In this document: positions 1-9,057 of the stretch, piece after piece
Layout: each line of letters begins with the position of its first letter
Numbering within the stretch: the first letter of the stretch is position 1
From: Candidatus Thalassospirochaeta sargassi
GTDB taxonomy: Bacteria; Spirochaetota; Spirochaetia; UBA9216
DNA length: 43,105 nt
Reading direction: 5' to 3'
Assembly: GCA_028532855.1 (NCBI GenBank)
Contig: JAQQAL010000009.1
Span: 1-43,105, forward strand
The notes under the pieces: generated by a model
Database searches by the model: none
Seen by the model: only the letters and a program-made list of their open reading frames with translations
Told to the model about the DNA's origin: nothing
Program-made: the position numbers and the translations under genes

Positions 1-1
1 T

Positions 2-1696
2 GAGGCTGTTGCCGTTGCTGACGGTAAAATAGCAGCGGTAGGCAGTACGGAAGAGATCCTTGACTGGATCAGTGAAGAAACAGAAGTAATTGATCTTGAT
101 GGAAAGTTGTTGATGCCGGCATTTGTTGATTCGCATATGCATCCTGCGATGAGTGCGGTTCCATATTTTTTTGAGATTCAGCTGCGGGGGGAATTTTCTG
201 TTGAGGGATATCTTAAAAGGATTCAGGACTTTGCAGATGAGAATCCGGATCTGGAATTTTATTCCGGCGGGGGCTTTCAGCGGTCGGTTTTTGATGAAAC
301 CGGGCCGAGAAAAGAAGACCTTGATGCGATAATATCCGACAAGCCGATGGCTCTTGATTCTGTAGACGGTCATTCCATCTGGGTGAACTCCAGGACGCTT
401 GAGATGGCCGGCATAACGAAAGAAACACCCGATCCACCGGGTGGAGTAATAAAGAGGGATCCGGTTTCCGGAGAACCCTCCGGGCTGCTTTCGGAATCAG
501 CACGTGGAGCGGTGCAGGATTTATTCCCGCCGCCGAAAAAGGAACAGTATAAGCAGGGGCTTTTAAAGCTTCAGGAAATGCTCAATTCAGTTGGTTTGAC
601 AAGCTGCCATGATGCCATCGTGAAATATGATCCGGATTATTATAACGCCTATGAAGATCTGGCAAGAGAAGGACTTCTTACAGTCCGCTACAGGGGGTCC
701 TGGCATATAACTCCGGAGATGGTAGGCGGCGGAGAAGGGCAGCCCGAAGATTTTAAACCTGAAATGACTATAGACGAAGCTGTTAAAAAGGGTGTTGAGA
801 TATCAAAATCTTTTAAAACTCCCTATTGGCAGGTTAAGTCGTTCAAGTTTTTTGCTGATCAGGTTATTGAAGAAGAGACCGGCTATCTAAAAGAAACCTA
901 TGTCCACAGAGATGACAACTGGCGTGGTATACGCGTCTGGAAACAGGAAGCGATAAATGAAGCATTCAGGTTGATTGATGCTGAAGGTTTCAACATTCAT
1001 ACACACCAGATAGGTGATGCGGCTGCCGAATATGCTCTTGATGCAATCGAATATGCGGTTGCGGAGAACGGTGTCAGAGATTCCAGACATACCCTTGCCC
1101 ATGTTCAGATGATAGAGCAGAAAGACTCGGAACGAATGGCTGAATTAGGTATGACAGCTGTTATAGCGCCATATTGGTCGGTTATAGATGATTATTACTG
1201 GAAACTGTATCATCCATATCTGGGAGCCGACAGGGCATACAGCAAACAGTACCCGGCTGCGAGCCTGATACGCGCCGGAATCAACACCGCATTTCATTCC
1301 GACTTTTATGTGACAGATCCAGATTATGGGTGGGCTCTCTACAGTGCTGTTACCCGCACCCAGCCTGAAAAGATCTTCAGAATGGAACAGGGTGAATCAG
1401 CGGACTCTACCCTTCGAACAACAGATTATTCTGTAAAGCTTGATTCGGGGCAGATCGGACCGCTGGGACCTGAGGAAGAGTGCATGAGCATTGAAGAAGC
1501 TGTTGCCGCCGCGACAATAAACGGTGCAAAAGCTGATTTTCTGGAAAAAGAAACAGGATCAATAGAGATTGGAAAATCAGCAGACATAATTGTAGTTGAT
1601 CGAAATATTTTTAAGGTTGATATCGAAGAGGTTTCAGAAATGAAGGTTCTTATGACATTTTTTGAAGGAAAGAATGTGTTTTCAGCGGAATGTTAG
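2..1696 (+). CDS. Amidohydrolase, YtcJ-like (amidohydrolase family 3), 5' end outside window
   Basis: The reading frame is open from base 2 with no start codon, so the N-terminus lies left of the window. It opens with the beta-sandwich segment (VADGKIAAVG) and then a metal-binding HxH in VDSHMH at about residues 45-47. Further family-3 hallmarks are the DGHSIWVNS segment and the HTHQIGDAAAEYALDAIE segment around bases 990-1050, which carries metal-ligand histidines. The C-terminus has the typical GSIEIGKSADIIVVD strand. The family hydrolyses exocyclic or ring amide bonds using bound metal, usually in the cytoplasm; the substrate cannot be read here. A peptide ABC transporter follows on the same strand but behind a terminator, so a shared substrate is plausible but the genes are not one transcription unit. 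The family call is firm; substrate unknown. Confidence 0.9.
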   Translation, partial: EAVAVADGKIAAVGSTEEILDWISEETEVIDLDGKLLMPAFVDSHMHPAMSAVPYFFEIQLRGEFSVEGYLKRIQDFADENPDLEFYSGGGFQRSVFDETGPRKEDLDAIISDKPMALDSVDGHSIWVNSRTLEMAGITKETPDPPGGVIKRDPVSGEPSGLLSESARGAVQDLFPPPKKEQYKQGLLKLQEMLNSVGLTSCHDAIVKYDPDYYNAYEDLAREGLLTVRYRGSWHITPEMVGGGEGQPEDFKPEMTIDEAVKKGVEISKSFKTPYWQVKSFKFFADQVIEEETGYLKETYVHRDDNWRGIRVWKQEAINEAFRLIDAEGFNIHTHQIGDAAAEYALDAIEYAVAENGVRDSRHTLAHVQMIEQKDSERMAELGMTAVIAPYWSVIDDYYWKLYHPYLGADRAYSKQYPAASLIRAGINTAFHSDFYVTDPDYGWALYSAVTRTQPEKIFRMEQGESADSTLRTTDYSVKLDSGQIGPLGPEEECMSIEEAVAAATINGAKADFLEKETGSIEIGKSADIIVVDRNIFKVDIEEVSEMKVLMTFFEGKNVFSAEC

Positions 1697-1719
1697 TAAA
1701 TTTTTTATAAAAAATTTTA

Positions 1720-1759
1720 GGCGTATTCGAAATATTTCTTTCGGATACGCTTTTTTTTT
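1720..1759 (+). terminator. Rho-independent terminator after the amidohydrolase
   Basis: An inverted repeat, GCGTATTCGAAA and TTTCGGATACGC (one G-T pair), encloses a short loop and is followed directly by nine T residues. It begins 24 bases after the amidohydrolase stop codon and separates that gene from the peptide transporter operon. Confidence 0.92.
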
Positions 1760-1776
1760 ACAAATTGATTAAAATA

Positions 1777-1832
1777 GATTGGTCAATCATACAATAACGT
1801 GGCTTATTAGGGCCGAATCCTACATTAATGTA
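1777..1832. promoter_or_regulatory. Two palindromes, candidate upstream activator sites
   Basis: GATTGGTCAATC (1777-1788; 5-bp arms, 2-bp centre) and the perfect 12-bp palindrome TACATTAATGTA (1821-1832) lie about 85 to 140 bases upstream of the -24/-12 promoter at 1917. That spacing suits an enhancer-binding protein of the sigma-54 activator class. The two palindromes differ in sequence, so they need not bind the same protein. Regulatory function is inferred from symmetry and position only. Confidence 0.35.
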
Positions 1833-1916
1833 ACTCCTGCGGGCTGATTTCCCCCAAAAAGAGGTTTTCAGGCTTATTTTGCATGAATTTGACGCATTTC
1901 TGGGCTAAAAAATCAC

Positions 1917-1933
1917 TTGGCATAAAAGTTGCA
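1917..1933 (+). promoter_or_regulatory. Sigma-54-type (-24/-12) promoter for the peptide transporter operon
   Basis: TTGGCATAAAAGTTGCA matches the RpoN consensus: a GG at 1919-1920 and a GC at 1931-1932 separated by exactly ten bases, with TTGGCA and TTGCA flanks. The predicted start is near 1944, giving a leader of about 23 bases before the ATG at 1967. No good sigma-70 -10 box sits 16-18 bases from TTGGCA, which favours RpoN. A dedicated activator would be required; none is encoded in this window. Confidence 0.68.
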
Positions 1934-1966
1934 GTTATTATTGCATAATTATTGAAGGAGTATTAA

Positions 1967-3616
1967 ATGAAAAAAAACTTACCGATTTTGAAATTTATTG
2001 CAGCGGCGTTATTTATAATAACATTCTCTACAACAGCATTCGCCGGGGGAGCTCAGGAATCCGGAGCTGCGGAAAAGACAAGACTGAATGTTGCCTGGAC
2101 TGCCGGTCAGAGCCTTGATTCGCTTATCATAGATGAAAACTGGCAATATCTTGAGATGGGTTGTACGTTATGGCAGCTTTGTTATGATCAGCTCTGGATA
2201 ATGGGTGATGCTGAATCAGGATATGCTGCTCAGCCGATGCTGGCTACCCATTGGGATGTTTCGGAAGACAAAAGAACATGGACTTTTTATCTGAGAGATG
2301 ACGCTGTTTTCCATGATGGAACTCCTGTTACTGCTTATGACGTAGAGTTTACATTTGAATACCTTCCGGCGTCTGATCCCGCCTGGGATATGGTCGACTT
2401 CTACTATGAGTCAATGACTGTAATTGATGATTATACAATTGAGATTACCATGGTGAACCCATTCGGTATGCCCTATCCTCCAATGTACTGGGCTCCTATT
2501 CTTCCGAAGCATATCTGGGAACCGTATAAAGACAATTTCAAGTCTTATGAGAATGACCACATGCTCGGATCCGGTATGTATAAGATAAAGGAATTCAAGG
2601 CCGGGCAGTATGTATGGCTTGAAGCCAATGAAGATTACTGGGGCGGGGCTCCGGGGGTGGATGAAATCGTATTCAAGATATACGGAGCTGAAGATACGCG
2701 AAATATGGCGATCCAGAACGGTGAAGCCGATATGGTCGGATATCTCGGTATTTCACCGTTAACAATTGAAGACTTTGAAGATGTTGAGGGGATTGATGTT
2801 CTGATTTCTCCGGATATTAATATCTACTGGCTGAATTTCAACCTGCATCAGAAAAACGGAATTCAGGATCTTGAGGTAAGAAAAGCAATTATGCATGCGG
2901 TTGATGTCGAACGTATTATCGAAATGGCGCTTGTAGGATATGGTGAACCTGCCGACAGTTTTGTATACAAAGAACTTGAATGGTATAATGATGATATAAC
3001 CCGATACCCCTACGATGCAGCCAGGGCTGAAGCTATTCTTGATGCAGCCGGTTACAAAGACACCGATGGCGACGGTGTCAGAAATGAGAAAGACGGCAGC
3101 GGCAACATGAGCTATGAACTGCTTGCGACTGCGGATGTTTCCGAAGAAGTAAAGGCCGCAACTATTATCGCTGAAATGCTTGGTGATGTTGGCATCGATG
3201 TACAGCTGAAACTGGTAGATACCGATACCTATTACAACTATCTCTATACACCTGATGAAGATTACTTTGATTTCTCATTGTCGACGGAAGGACCGGGGCC
3301 GAACGGTGAGTGGTTCTGGGATTTCTGCCGTGGATGGGATAACGGAGGCGCAGGCTGGAATACCGCTTACTACAGCAGCGATGAATTTGATACTGCGATG
3401 GATAATATGATGGCTTCCAACACGCTTGAAGAAAAGAATATGTACCGCAAAGAGATGCAGAAAATTATTTCTGAAGACATCCCATACGGCATAATTTTCA
3501 GAAAAGAGATTATCTGTCCGGTTAACACGGCGGAGTTCACCGGCTATACAGCAACCATGGGTGGTACATCAAACTGGATAAATCCTTGGTCGTTTCTTAA
3601 TATCGAGGCTAAATAA
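1967..3616 (+). CDS. Peptide ABC transporter substrate-binding protein (SBP_bac_5 family)
   Basis: This 549-residue exported protein captures oligopeptides, or a related ligand, in the periplasm for the permease encoded downstream. The N-terminus is a signal peptide (KK, then a hydrophobic stretch to about residue 25, with AFA before GGAQE). The cleavage context has no lipobox cysteine, so it looks soluble rather than a lipoprotein. The body shows family-5 features, such as the TWTFYLRDDAVFHDGTPVTAYD segment near residues 105-125 and VRKAIMHAVD in the middle. A Ca-binding-like DTDGDGVRNEKDGSG loop lies near residue 365. The start is supported by GAAGGAG seven bases upstream of the ATG. It is the first gene of a five-gene transporter operon. 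Ligand unknown; dipeptide, oligopeptide, glutathione and nickel-type clades cannot be separated by eye. Confidence 0.93.
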   Translation: MKKNLPILKFIAAALFIITFSTTAFAGGAQESGAAEKTRLNVAWTAGQSLDSLIIDENWQYLEMGCTLWQLCYDQLWIMGDAESGYAAQPMLATHWDVSEDKRTWTFYLRDDAVFHDGTPVTAYDVEFTFEYLPASDPAWDMVDFYYESMTVIDDYTIEITMVNPFGMPYPPMYWAPILPKHIWEPYKDNFKSYENDHMLGSGMYKIKEFKAGQYVWLEANEDYWGGAPGVDEIVFKIYGAEDTRNMAIQNGEADMVGYLGISPLTIEDFEDVEGIDVLISPDINIYWLNFNLHQKNGIQDLEVRKAIMHAVDVERIIEMALVGYGEPADSFVYKELEWYNDDITRYPYDAARAEAILDAAGYKDTDGDGVRNEKDGSGNMSYELLATADVSEEVKAATIIAEMLGDVGIDVQLKLVDTDTYYNYLYTPDEDYFDFSLSTEGPGPNGEWFWDFCRGWDNGGAGWNTAYYSSDEFDTAMDNMMASNTLEEKNMYRKEMQKIISEDIPYGIIFRKEIICPVNTAEFTGYTATMGGTSNWINPWSFLNIEAK

Positions 3617-3645
3617 AATAATAAATCTGTTAAAAGATAAATTAG

Positions 3646-3671
3646 ACAGAGGCGGCTTTTGTCGCCTCTGT
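3646..3671 (+). other. Intercistronic hairpin between binding-protein and permease genes
   Basis: ACAGAGGCG (3646-3654) pairs perfectly with CGCCTCTGT (3663-3671) around an 8-base loop. No T tract follows, so it is not a standard terminator. Stable hairpins here commonly protect the binding-protein mRNA 3' end or give partial read-through, raising binding-protein level over permease; that role is inferred. Confidence 0.75.
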
Positions 3672-3688
3672 TATGAGAGGTATCGTAA

Positions 3689-4678
3689 TTGAATATTAAA
3701 TTCGTCGCCAGAAAGATCCTGGCTTCTTTTCTAACACTGCTAGCGATAACCTTTGTAAATTTCGCGATTTTCAGAATGGTGCCCGGAGATCCTATAAGGA
3801 TGATGTTTAAGGACCCCCGGGTTTCAATTGAAGATATTGAAGCAATGAAGGTTAAATACGGTCTCGATAAACCGATGATGGGTCAGTACATAAATTATAT
3901 GAAAAATCTGGCAAAGGGAGAACTCGGTATATCATTCTGGCAGAAAAAACCTGTCGGTAAGGTTATAGCCGAAAGAATTCCGCGAACACTCGGACTGATT
4001 GGTCTGTCTCTCTTCCTCGCAGTTGTTATTGGAACGATTCTTGGAGCAGTTGCCGGATGGAAGGGGGGATCAAAAACTGATTCGGCAATAATGGGAATAT
4101 CTATGACGCTCTATTCCGTACCGAGTTTCGCCTTTGGTATTCTACTAATGCTTGCATTTGCGTATCATTTCGCAATCTTTCCTCTTGGAGGCATTGAAAC
4201 ACCGGCTTCCGGGTTCACAGGTATCAGAAAAATATTTGATATTGCGCGGCACATGGTGCTGCCTTCCTTTTCTATTGTTCTCTGGTATATCGGACAATAT
4301 ATCCTGATTACCCGAAGCTCAATGAAGGATGTTTTGAGTCAGCCGTATATTGTCACGGCCAGGGCAAAGGGTGTCAGAGAGCGAAGAATCCTGACCCGAC
4401 ACGCCCTGCGAAATGCTTTTCTACCATTAATAACAATTACCGGTGTAAACATTGCATTCATGACCGGCGGAATAATTGAAGCGGAAACGGTATTTTCATG
4501 GCCGGGGTTGGGAAGACTTTTCTATGATGCGGTTATGAAGCGGGACTATCCCCTTCTTCAGGGTTGTTTTCTTGTGTTTGCGGTTGCTGTAGTTATACTC
4601 AATTTTGCAGTTGACCTGCTTTACACCAGAATAGATCCCCGCGTCAGGATAAACGGGGAGGCTGTCAATGAGGGTTAA
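3689..4678 (+). CDS. Peptide ABC transporter permease, DppB/OppB type
   Basis: This 329-residue inner-membrane permease half has about six hydrophobic helices. It starts with an amphipathic segment and the family pattern VNFAIFRMVPGDPI, then a short extracytoplasmic region. The EAA loop that docks onto the ATPase is visible near residues 225-245 (YIVTARAKGVRERRILTRHALRNA). The start is a TTG with GAGAGG eight bases upstream; no ATG lies nearby. The gene overlaps the next permease by 11 bases, implying translational coupling. It should pair with the DppC-type product to form the channel. Confidence 0.93.
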   Translation: MNIKFVARKILASFLTLLAITFVNFAIFRMVPGDPIRMMFKDPRVSIEDIEAMKVKYGLDKPMMGQYINYMKNLAKGELGISFWQKKPVGKVIAERIPRTLGLIGLSLFLAVVIGTILGAVAGWKGGSKTDSAIMGISMTLYSVPSFAFGILLMLAFAYHFAIFPLGGIETPASGFTGIRKIFDIARHMVLPSFSIVLWYIGQYILITRSSMKDVLSQPYIVTARAKGVRERRILTRHALRNAFLPLITITGVNIAFMTGGIIEAETVFSWPGLGRLFYDAVMKRDYPLLQGCFLVFAVAVVILNFAVDLLYTRIDPRVRINGEAVNEG

Positions 4679-5546
4679 CAGCTATAAACTTCAAAAAGCC
4701 GGAGACTTCTGGGCAATGTTCTTTTCTCATCGTATGGGGAGAACAGGGTTTCTGATTTTCTGTTTCTTCATTTTTCTGGCTTTATTTGCGCCGATATTAA
4801 GGACAGTACCGCCTGAGATAAGCGGATCAGCTGATCGAATCCTGACCGGTCCGGATGGAATTTCCTGGCTTGGAACAGATGATCTGGCCCGCGATGTTTG
4901 GAGTCAGGTAATCTTCGGAAGCCGGGTGTCGCTGATAATCGGTTTTGTTACTGCGATTATTACAGTTTTTACAGGAACCCTTGTTGGTCTTGTTGCCGGG
5001 TTTAAGGGCGGTATTGTAGATGAGATTCTAATGCGTATAGTTGATTTTTTCATGATGCTGCCTCATCTTCCACTGATGATAGTGCTTGCAGCGGTAATGG
5101 GTGCAAGTATCTGGAATATTGTTATTGTTATCTCTATCGTCAGCTGGCCGTCTACCGCGAGACTGGTGCGATCTCAGGTTTTATCGCTTAAAGAACGACC
5201 GTTTGTTGAAGCAATCAGATGCCTTGGTGCAAATGATATCACAATGATGATGTCTGAAATTCTGCCTAATGTATTTCCCGTAATGTTTGCTCAGGGCGTT
5301 TTGATGGTAACAGAAACCATCTATGCTGAATCAGTACTTAGTTTTCTAGGGCTCGGTGATCCCACCACTATAAGCTGGGGGACAATGCTCCATTTCTGTT
5401 TTGAATCCGGTGCAATGGCCAGATCTCCGTGGTGGGTATTTCCGCCGATTGTCTGCATAGTATCATTGATCATCAGTTTTTCATTTCTAGGTACCGCAGT
5501 CACGGATATTCTGACCCCCGGTTACAAAGAGAAAATGGGATATTAG
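4668..5546 (+). CDS. Peptide ABC transporter permease, DppC/OppC type
   Basis: This 292-residue second permease half has an N-terminal helix (GRTGFLIFCFFIFLALFAPI) followed by the characteristic HWLGTDDLARDV-like segment (ISWLGTDDLARDVWSQVIFGSR), which defines the OppC/DppC subfamily. Four to five more helices follow, with an EAA-type loop around residues 180-200 (PFVEAIRCLGANDITMMMSEILPN). The ATG is preceded by GGGGAG and lies inside the 3' end of the upstream permease gene. The ATPase gene begins eight bases after its stop. Together with the upstream gene it forms the translocation pathway of a type I peptide importer. Confidence 0.93.
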   Translation: MRVNSYKLQKAGDFWAMFFSHRMGRTGFLIFCFFIFLALFAPILRTVPPEISGSADRILTGPDGISWLGTDDLARDVWSQVIFGSRVSLIIGFVTAIITVFTGTLVGLVAGFKGGIVDEILMRIVDFFMMLPHLPLMIVLAAVMGASIWNIVIVISIVSWPSTARLVRSQVLSLKERPFVEAIRCLGANDITMMMSEILPNVFPVMFAQGVLMVTETIYAESVLSFLGLGDPTTISWGTMLHFCFESGAMARSPWWVFPPIVCIVSLIISFSFLGTAVTDILTPGYKEKMGY

Positions 5547-5554
5547 GAGGCCGT

Positions 5555-6523
5555 ATGTCGTTACTGGAAGTGAAAAATCTTTGTGTTGATTATGAAATGA
5601 GACGGGGAACCGCACGTGCGGTTAATAATGTGAACTTTACCCTTGAAAAGGGTGAAACCCTTGGTTTGATTGGAGAATCCGGCTGCGGTAAGACTACTGC
5701 TGCTATGTCTATTCTGGGATTTGTAACCTCACCGGGCAGAATTGCTGAGGGGGAAGTGATTTTCAAGGGTAAAAACCTCCGCAACTTTACGGATGAACAG
5801 ATGCGTCAACTTCGCGGTATGTCAATGTCCATAGTCCGGCAGGAGGCACAGAATGCCCTTAACCCTGTGTTAACCGTCGGAGAACAGATTGGAGAAGTCC
5901 TCAGGGAACACGGGATCAGGAATAAAATTGATGTCGAGGACCGAGTAGACAGCCTTCTTGAAATGGTAGGGATCAGCCCTGAGCGGAAAAAGAGTTATCC
6001 CTTCGAATTCAGCGGTGGTATGCGACAGAGAGTTATGATTGCACTTGCCGCAATTGCTGAGCCTGAATTGATGATTCTGGATGAACCTATTACCGGACTG
6101 GATGTTATTGTGCAGAGACAGCTGTTGAATCTGCTTAATGATTTGAAAAATAAAATGAATTTAACAGCATTGCTGATTGCCCACGATCTCTCAGTCATTG
6201 CTGAGATGTGCAGCCGGGTAGCGGTTATGTACGGAGGTTTCATAGTTGAAAAAGCGGATGTAGTCGATCTTTATGAAAAACCGCTTCATCCCTACAGTAA
6301 GGCTTTGATTGAATCCTATCCAAGGATACATGGTGAAAAGAAGAAGCTTGTCAGCATACCGGGCTCGCCCCCTCATCTGTTATCACCTCCTGAAAGCTGT
6401 CTTTTTGCAGAACGATGCAAAAAGGCCACCGAGAAATGCTTTCGCTGTATCCCGGAAGAAACAATCATAGATAGTAGGATGGTGAGATGTCATCTCTACA
6501 GCGAAGAGGAATGCAATGTCTGA
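5555..6523 (+). CDS. Peptide ABC transporter ATP-binding protein, DppD/OppD type
   Basis: This 322-residue ATPase shows Walker [10 protein letters not shown], a Q-loop region ([20 protein letters not shown]), signature FSGGMRQR, Walker B LMILDEP and an H-loop (IAHDLSV). The C-terminus is the oligopeptide-transporter extension with a cysteine cluster ([17 protein letters not shown]), which in this subfamily often ligates an Fe-S cluster. The frame is open further upstream, but the ATG at 5555 has a perfect GGAGG five bases before it and the product then starts [13 protein letters not shown] as the family does. It overlaps the next ATPase gene by eight bases. Confidence 0.93.
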   Translation: MSLLEVKNLCVDYEMRRGTARAVNNVNFTLEKGETLGLIGESGCGKTTAAMSILGFVTSPGRIAEGEVIFKGKNLRNFTDEQMRQLRGMSMSIVRQEAQNALNPVLTVGEQIGEVLREHGIRNKIDVEDRVDSLLEMVGISPERKKSYPFEFSGGMRQRVMIALAAIAEPELMILDEPITGLDVIVQRQLLNLLNDLKNKMNLTALLIAHDLSVIAEMCSRVAVMYGGFIVEKADVVDLYEKPLHPYSKALIESYPRIHGEKKKLVSIPGSPPHLLSPPESCLFAERCKKATEKCFRCIPEETIIDSRMVRCHLYSEEECNV

Positions 6524-7508
6524 TAATGAACTGGTGCTCAAGGTAAGAAACCTTAAAAAATATTTTCCTGTGAAACAGAAAGAGGGAAAGCGAAACAAGA
6601 AAGCCATGCTCCGGGCGGTTGATGGTCTGAATTTTGATGTGAAAAGAGGAGAAATCCTCGGTTTTGTCGGAGAATCCGGCTGCGGTAAATCAACTATGAG
6701 CAGAACCATTTTAAGATTAATAAGCCCTACCGGTGGTAAGGTATATCATTGCGGAGAAGATATCGCGGCAATGAGTGATGAAGAAATGCGTAAAAGACGC
6801 AGAAGTATGCAGATGATTTTTCAGGACCCATTCGGATCTATTAATCCCAGGCGTTCTGTATCTGAGACGATAAGAATGGTATTGAAGATACATAAGATTT
6901 GTGATTCAAGAGCAGAGGAAGACAGTGTTATTCGCAATATTCTAGAAGAAGTGGGTCTGACGCCGGTTGAATCATACTGGGATAAATTCCCTGCAATGAT
7001 GAGCGGAGGGCAGCTTCAGCGTGTAAGTATGGCAAGGGTTCTTGTGCTGAAACCGGAATTTATAATTGCGGACGAACCTGTATCAATGCTTGATGTCTCC
7101 GTCAGGATTGGAATTCTTGATCTTTTGCTTTCAATGCGTGAAAAACATAATTTGTCATTTATCTACATAACGCATGATTTGGCTACCGCTCGATATGTAT
7201 GCGACAGAATTGCCATAATGTACATGGGGCGTATAGTTGAAACCGGACCTACTGAGGAAATACTAGGTAATCCGCAGCACCCGTATACCAAAGCATTGAT
7301 TGCTGCAGTTCCTGAACCAGATCCAACAAGAGAAATAAATGAACTTCCCCTGAAGGACTGGACTGCCGAGGTTGGAGGCGAGGACTCCGGATGCAGGTTT
7401 TATCCCCGTTGTCCAGTAGGAATTGATTCCTGTCTCTTGAAAACACCCATCCTTACAGAAACTGCTGAGGGACATAAAACCGCCTGCCTGTCCTTTGATA
7501 AGCTATGA
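6516..7508 (+). CDS. Peptide ABC transporter ATP-binding protein, DppF/OppF type
   Basis: This 330-residue second ATPase of the importer has Walker [10 protein letters not shown] and the DppF-type [14 protein letters not shown]-loop. Its ABC signature is MSGGQLQR, and the Walker B region [16 protein letters not shown] and an H-loop histidine (ITHDL) follow. A C-terminal extension with [14 protein letters not shown] resembles the Fe-S-type tail of its partner. The QLQR variant of the signature is usual for this clade. It forms a heterodimer with the preceding gene product on the cytoplasmic face of the two permeases. A terminator lies 33 bases after the stop, closing the operon. Confidence 0.93.
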   Translation: MSDNELVLKVRNLKKYFPVKQKEGKRNKKAMLRAVDGLNFDVKRGEILGFVGESGCGKSTMSRTILRLISPTGGKVYHCGEDIAAMSDEEMRKRRRSMQMIFQDPFGSINPRRSVSETIRMVLKIHKICDSRAEEDSVIRNILEEVGLTPVESYWDKFPAMMSGGQLQRVSMARVLVLKPEFIIADEPVSMLDVSVRIGILDLLLSMREKHNLSFIYITHDLATARYVCDRIAIMYMGRIVETGPTEEILGNPQHPYTKALIAAVPEPDPTREINELPLKDWTAEVGGEDSGCRFYPRCPVGIDSCLLKTPILTETAEGHKTACLSFDKL

Positions 7509-7541
7509 TTGAAAATCCCGTATCCGCAGATTAATGTTCAG

Positions 7542-7567
7542 CCGCAGAGGTTATCTGCGGTTTTTTT
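7542..7567 (+). terminator. Rho-independent terminator closing the peptide transporter operon
   Basis: CCGCAGA and TCTGCGG form a perfect 7-bp stem with loop GGTTA, followed directly by seven T residues. Because it would fall within the first codons of the longest possible frame of the next gene, it also argues that the symporter starts downstream. Confidence 0.93.
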
Positions 7568-7568
7568 A

Positions 7569-7577
7569 TGATATAAT
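7569..7577 (+). promoter_or_regulatory. Extended -10 promoter for the glutamate symporter gene
   Basis: TGATATAAT is an exact extended -10 element (TG, one base, TATAAT). No convincing -35 box is seen 17 bases upstream, as is usual for extended -10 promoters. The predicted start near 7584 gives a leader of about 28 bases to the GTG at 7612. Confidence 0.6.
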
Positions 7578-7611
7578 CATTCACACATTGATTTGCACAG
7601 GGAGATTAACA

Positions 7612-9045
7612 GTGGCTTTCAATTGGACCTTTTATATTCATGCGGGAATTATCGCAGCCGGCTTAATTATTGCGATGTTTTTAAGATTCCGGATAAAGTT
7701 TCTACAGAAATTTCTGATACCGAACTCGATTATCGCAGGTTTTCTCTTGATGCCTTTGTATAATTTTGTTTTTCCGAAAATAGGTTTTAATCAGGAATAT
7801 CTGGGGGAAATTGCATACCATCTATTAAGTATTTCGTTCATAGCCCTTTCGCTCAGGGCGATGAAACGCTCCAGGCGTGCGAATCGAAACAGACAGGGAC
7901 ATGCTGTAGTTCTGCTTAATCAATATGGGGTGCAGGCATTTGTAGGAATTATTCTTACGTGGATCTTCATGAATACATTCAAGCCCGATCTTTTTCATAG
8001 TTTCGGTTTTCTCTTTCCGTTGGGCTTTGCGCTCGGTCCCGGTCAGGCTTTTGCTATAGGCGAGGGATGGCGCGTATTCGGAATAACAGATGCGGGAACT
8101 GTCGGACTGACTTTCGCCGCTCTCGGTTTTATAATGGCCAGCTTCGGTGGGGTTTTTCTGATTCATTACGGAATCAGACATAAGTGGATAAGTCCGGAAT
8201 ATATGAATAAGATAAGGCAAACCGATGTTAAAACCGGGATTTTTCCAAGAGGAGTAAAACTGCCGGTCGGTTCATTTCAGACTACCCAGACCGAAGCCAT
8301 GGATTCGCTCACCGCCAATGTAATTTTCATCCTGTTATGCTATGTCCTAAGTTACTTTTTTCTCAAGGCAATAGGCTGGCTGCTGGCTTTCGCTGGTCCT
8401 CTGGGGGTAGAGCTGGCAACAAATCTATGGGGTATCAGTTTTATTTTTGCAGCCCTTGTAGCGTTATTAGTTAGACGGATAATGGACGGGCTGAGGATTG
8501 ATCATATTCTGGATGACAGAACACTCAGTCGTGTTTCGGGTCTGTCGGTCGACATAATGGTTACTAGCTCTATTGCGGCCATCAGTCTTGTTGTGGCCTA
8601 TAAATACTGGTTGCCGATTCTTATTGTTACAGTTATCGGCACAATCCTTATCCTGATTCTGGTTCCCTGGATGTGTTCGCGTGTTTTCAGCAACAATAGG
8701 TTTCTCCGGACAATCATTATCTTCGGGGCTGTTACCGGAACGCTTACTACCGGCCTGGCTCTTCTTCGAGTGCTTGATCCCGAGTTTGAAACACCTGTCG
8801 CCTCGGATTACAGCTATGCTTCAGGAATAACCTTTGCCGCTGCTATTCCATTTATCCTTGCGATAAATTTTCCGGCTAAAGCCTTTCAAACCGGTGATAT
8901 GCGATGGTTTGCGGCCGGTATTGCTGTAGCGCTCGGGTACATCATTTTCACAATGATCTGGTATATGCTGCTCGCAAAGAAAAAATCATTTGCCAGAGGC
9001 TCTCAGGTCTGGGCTCTCGACAGAAAAAAAAATTTTATAAACTAA
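7612..9045 (+). CDS. gltS: Sodium:glutamate symporter family protein (GltS, ESS family)
   Basis: This 477-residue, strongly hydrophobic protein has roughly 10-12 membrane segments. The two GltS-type motifs are visible: FLIPNSIIAGFLLMPLYN near the N-terminus and FPLGFALGPGQAFAIGE in the first half. The second half repeats the hairpin and helix arrangement expected for the ESS fold. The family imports glutamate with sodium. The GTG at 7612 is chosen because GGGAG lies seven bases before it and both the terminator and the promoter lie upstream; a longer frame from 7534 would start inside the terminator. It is a single gene with its own promoter, next to peptide uptake, which fits amino-acid nutrition. 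The exact substrate is inferred. Confidence 0.87.
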   Translation: MAFNWTFYIHAGIIAAGLIIAMFLRFRIKFLQKFLIPNSIIAGFLLMPLYNFVFPKIGFNQEYLGEIAYHLLSISFIALSLRAMKRSRRANRNRQGHAVVLLNQYGVQAFVGIILTWIFMNTFKPDLFHSFGFLFPLGFALGPGQAFAIGEGWRVFGITDAGTVGLTFAALGFIMASFGGVFLIHYGIRHKWISPEYMNKIRQTDVKTGIFPRGVKLPVGSFQTTQTEAMDSLTANVIFILLCYVLSYFFLKAIGWLLAFAGPLGVELATNLWGISFIFAALVALLVRRIMDGLRIDHILDDRTLSRVSGLSVDIMVTSSIAAISLVVAYKYWLPILIVTVIGTILILILVPWMCSRVFSNNRFLRTIIIFGAVTGTLTTGLALLRVLDPEFETPVASDYSYASGITFAAAIPFILAINFPAKAFQTGDMRWFAAGIAVALGYIIFTMIWYMLLAKKKSFARGSQVWALDRKKNFIN

Positions 9046-9057
9046 ATTTTTAAATCA

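Noticed and set aside
1917-1949. Sigma-70 promoter before the peptide-binding-protein gene
   Set aside because: TTGGCA could be a -35 box but the best downstream -10-like hexamers lie 13 or 21 bases away; the -24/-12 reading fits exactly.
7534-7611. Upstream extension of the glutamate symporter
   Set aside because: The extension contains the terminator hairpin and the promoter of the gene itself; the GTG at 7612 has a proper ribosome site.
7825-8220. 131-codon minus-strand frame inside the glutamate symporter gene
   Set aside because: The plus-strand frame is a clear GltS-family protein; the antisense product has no family features.
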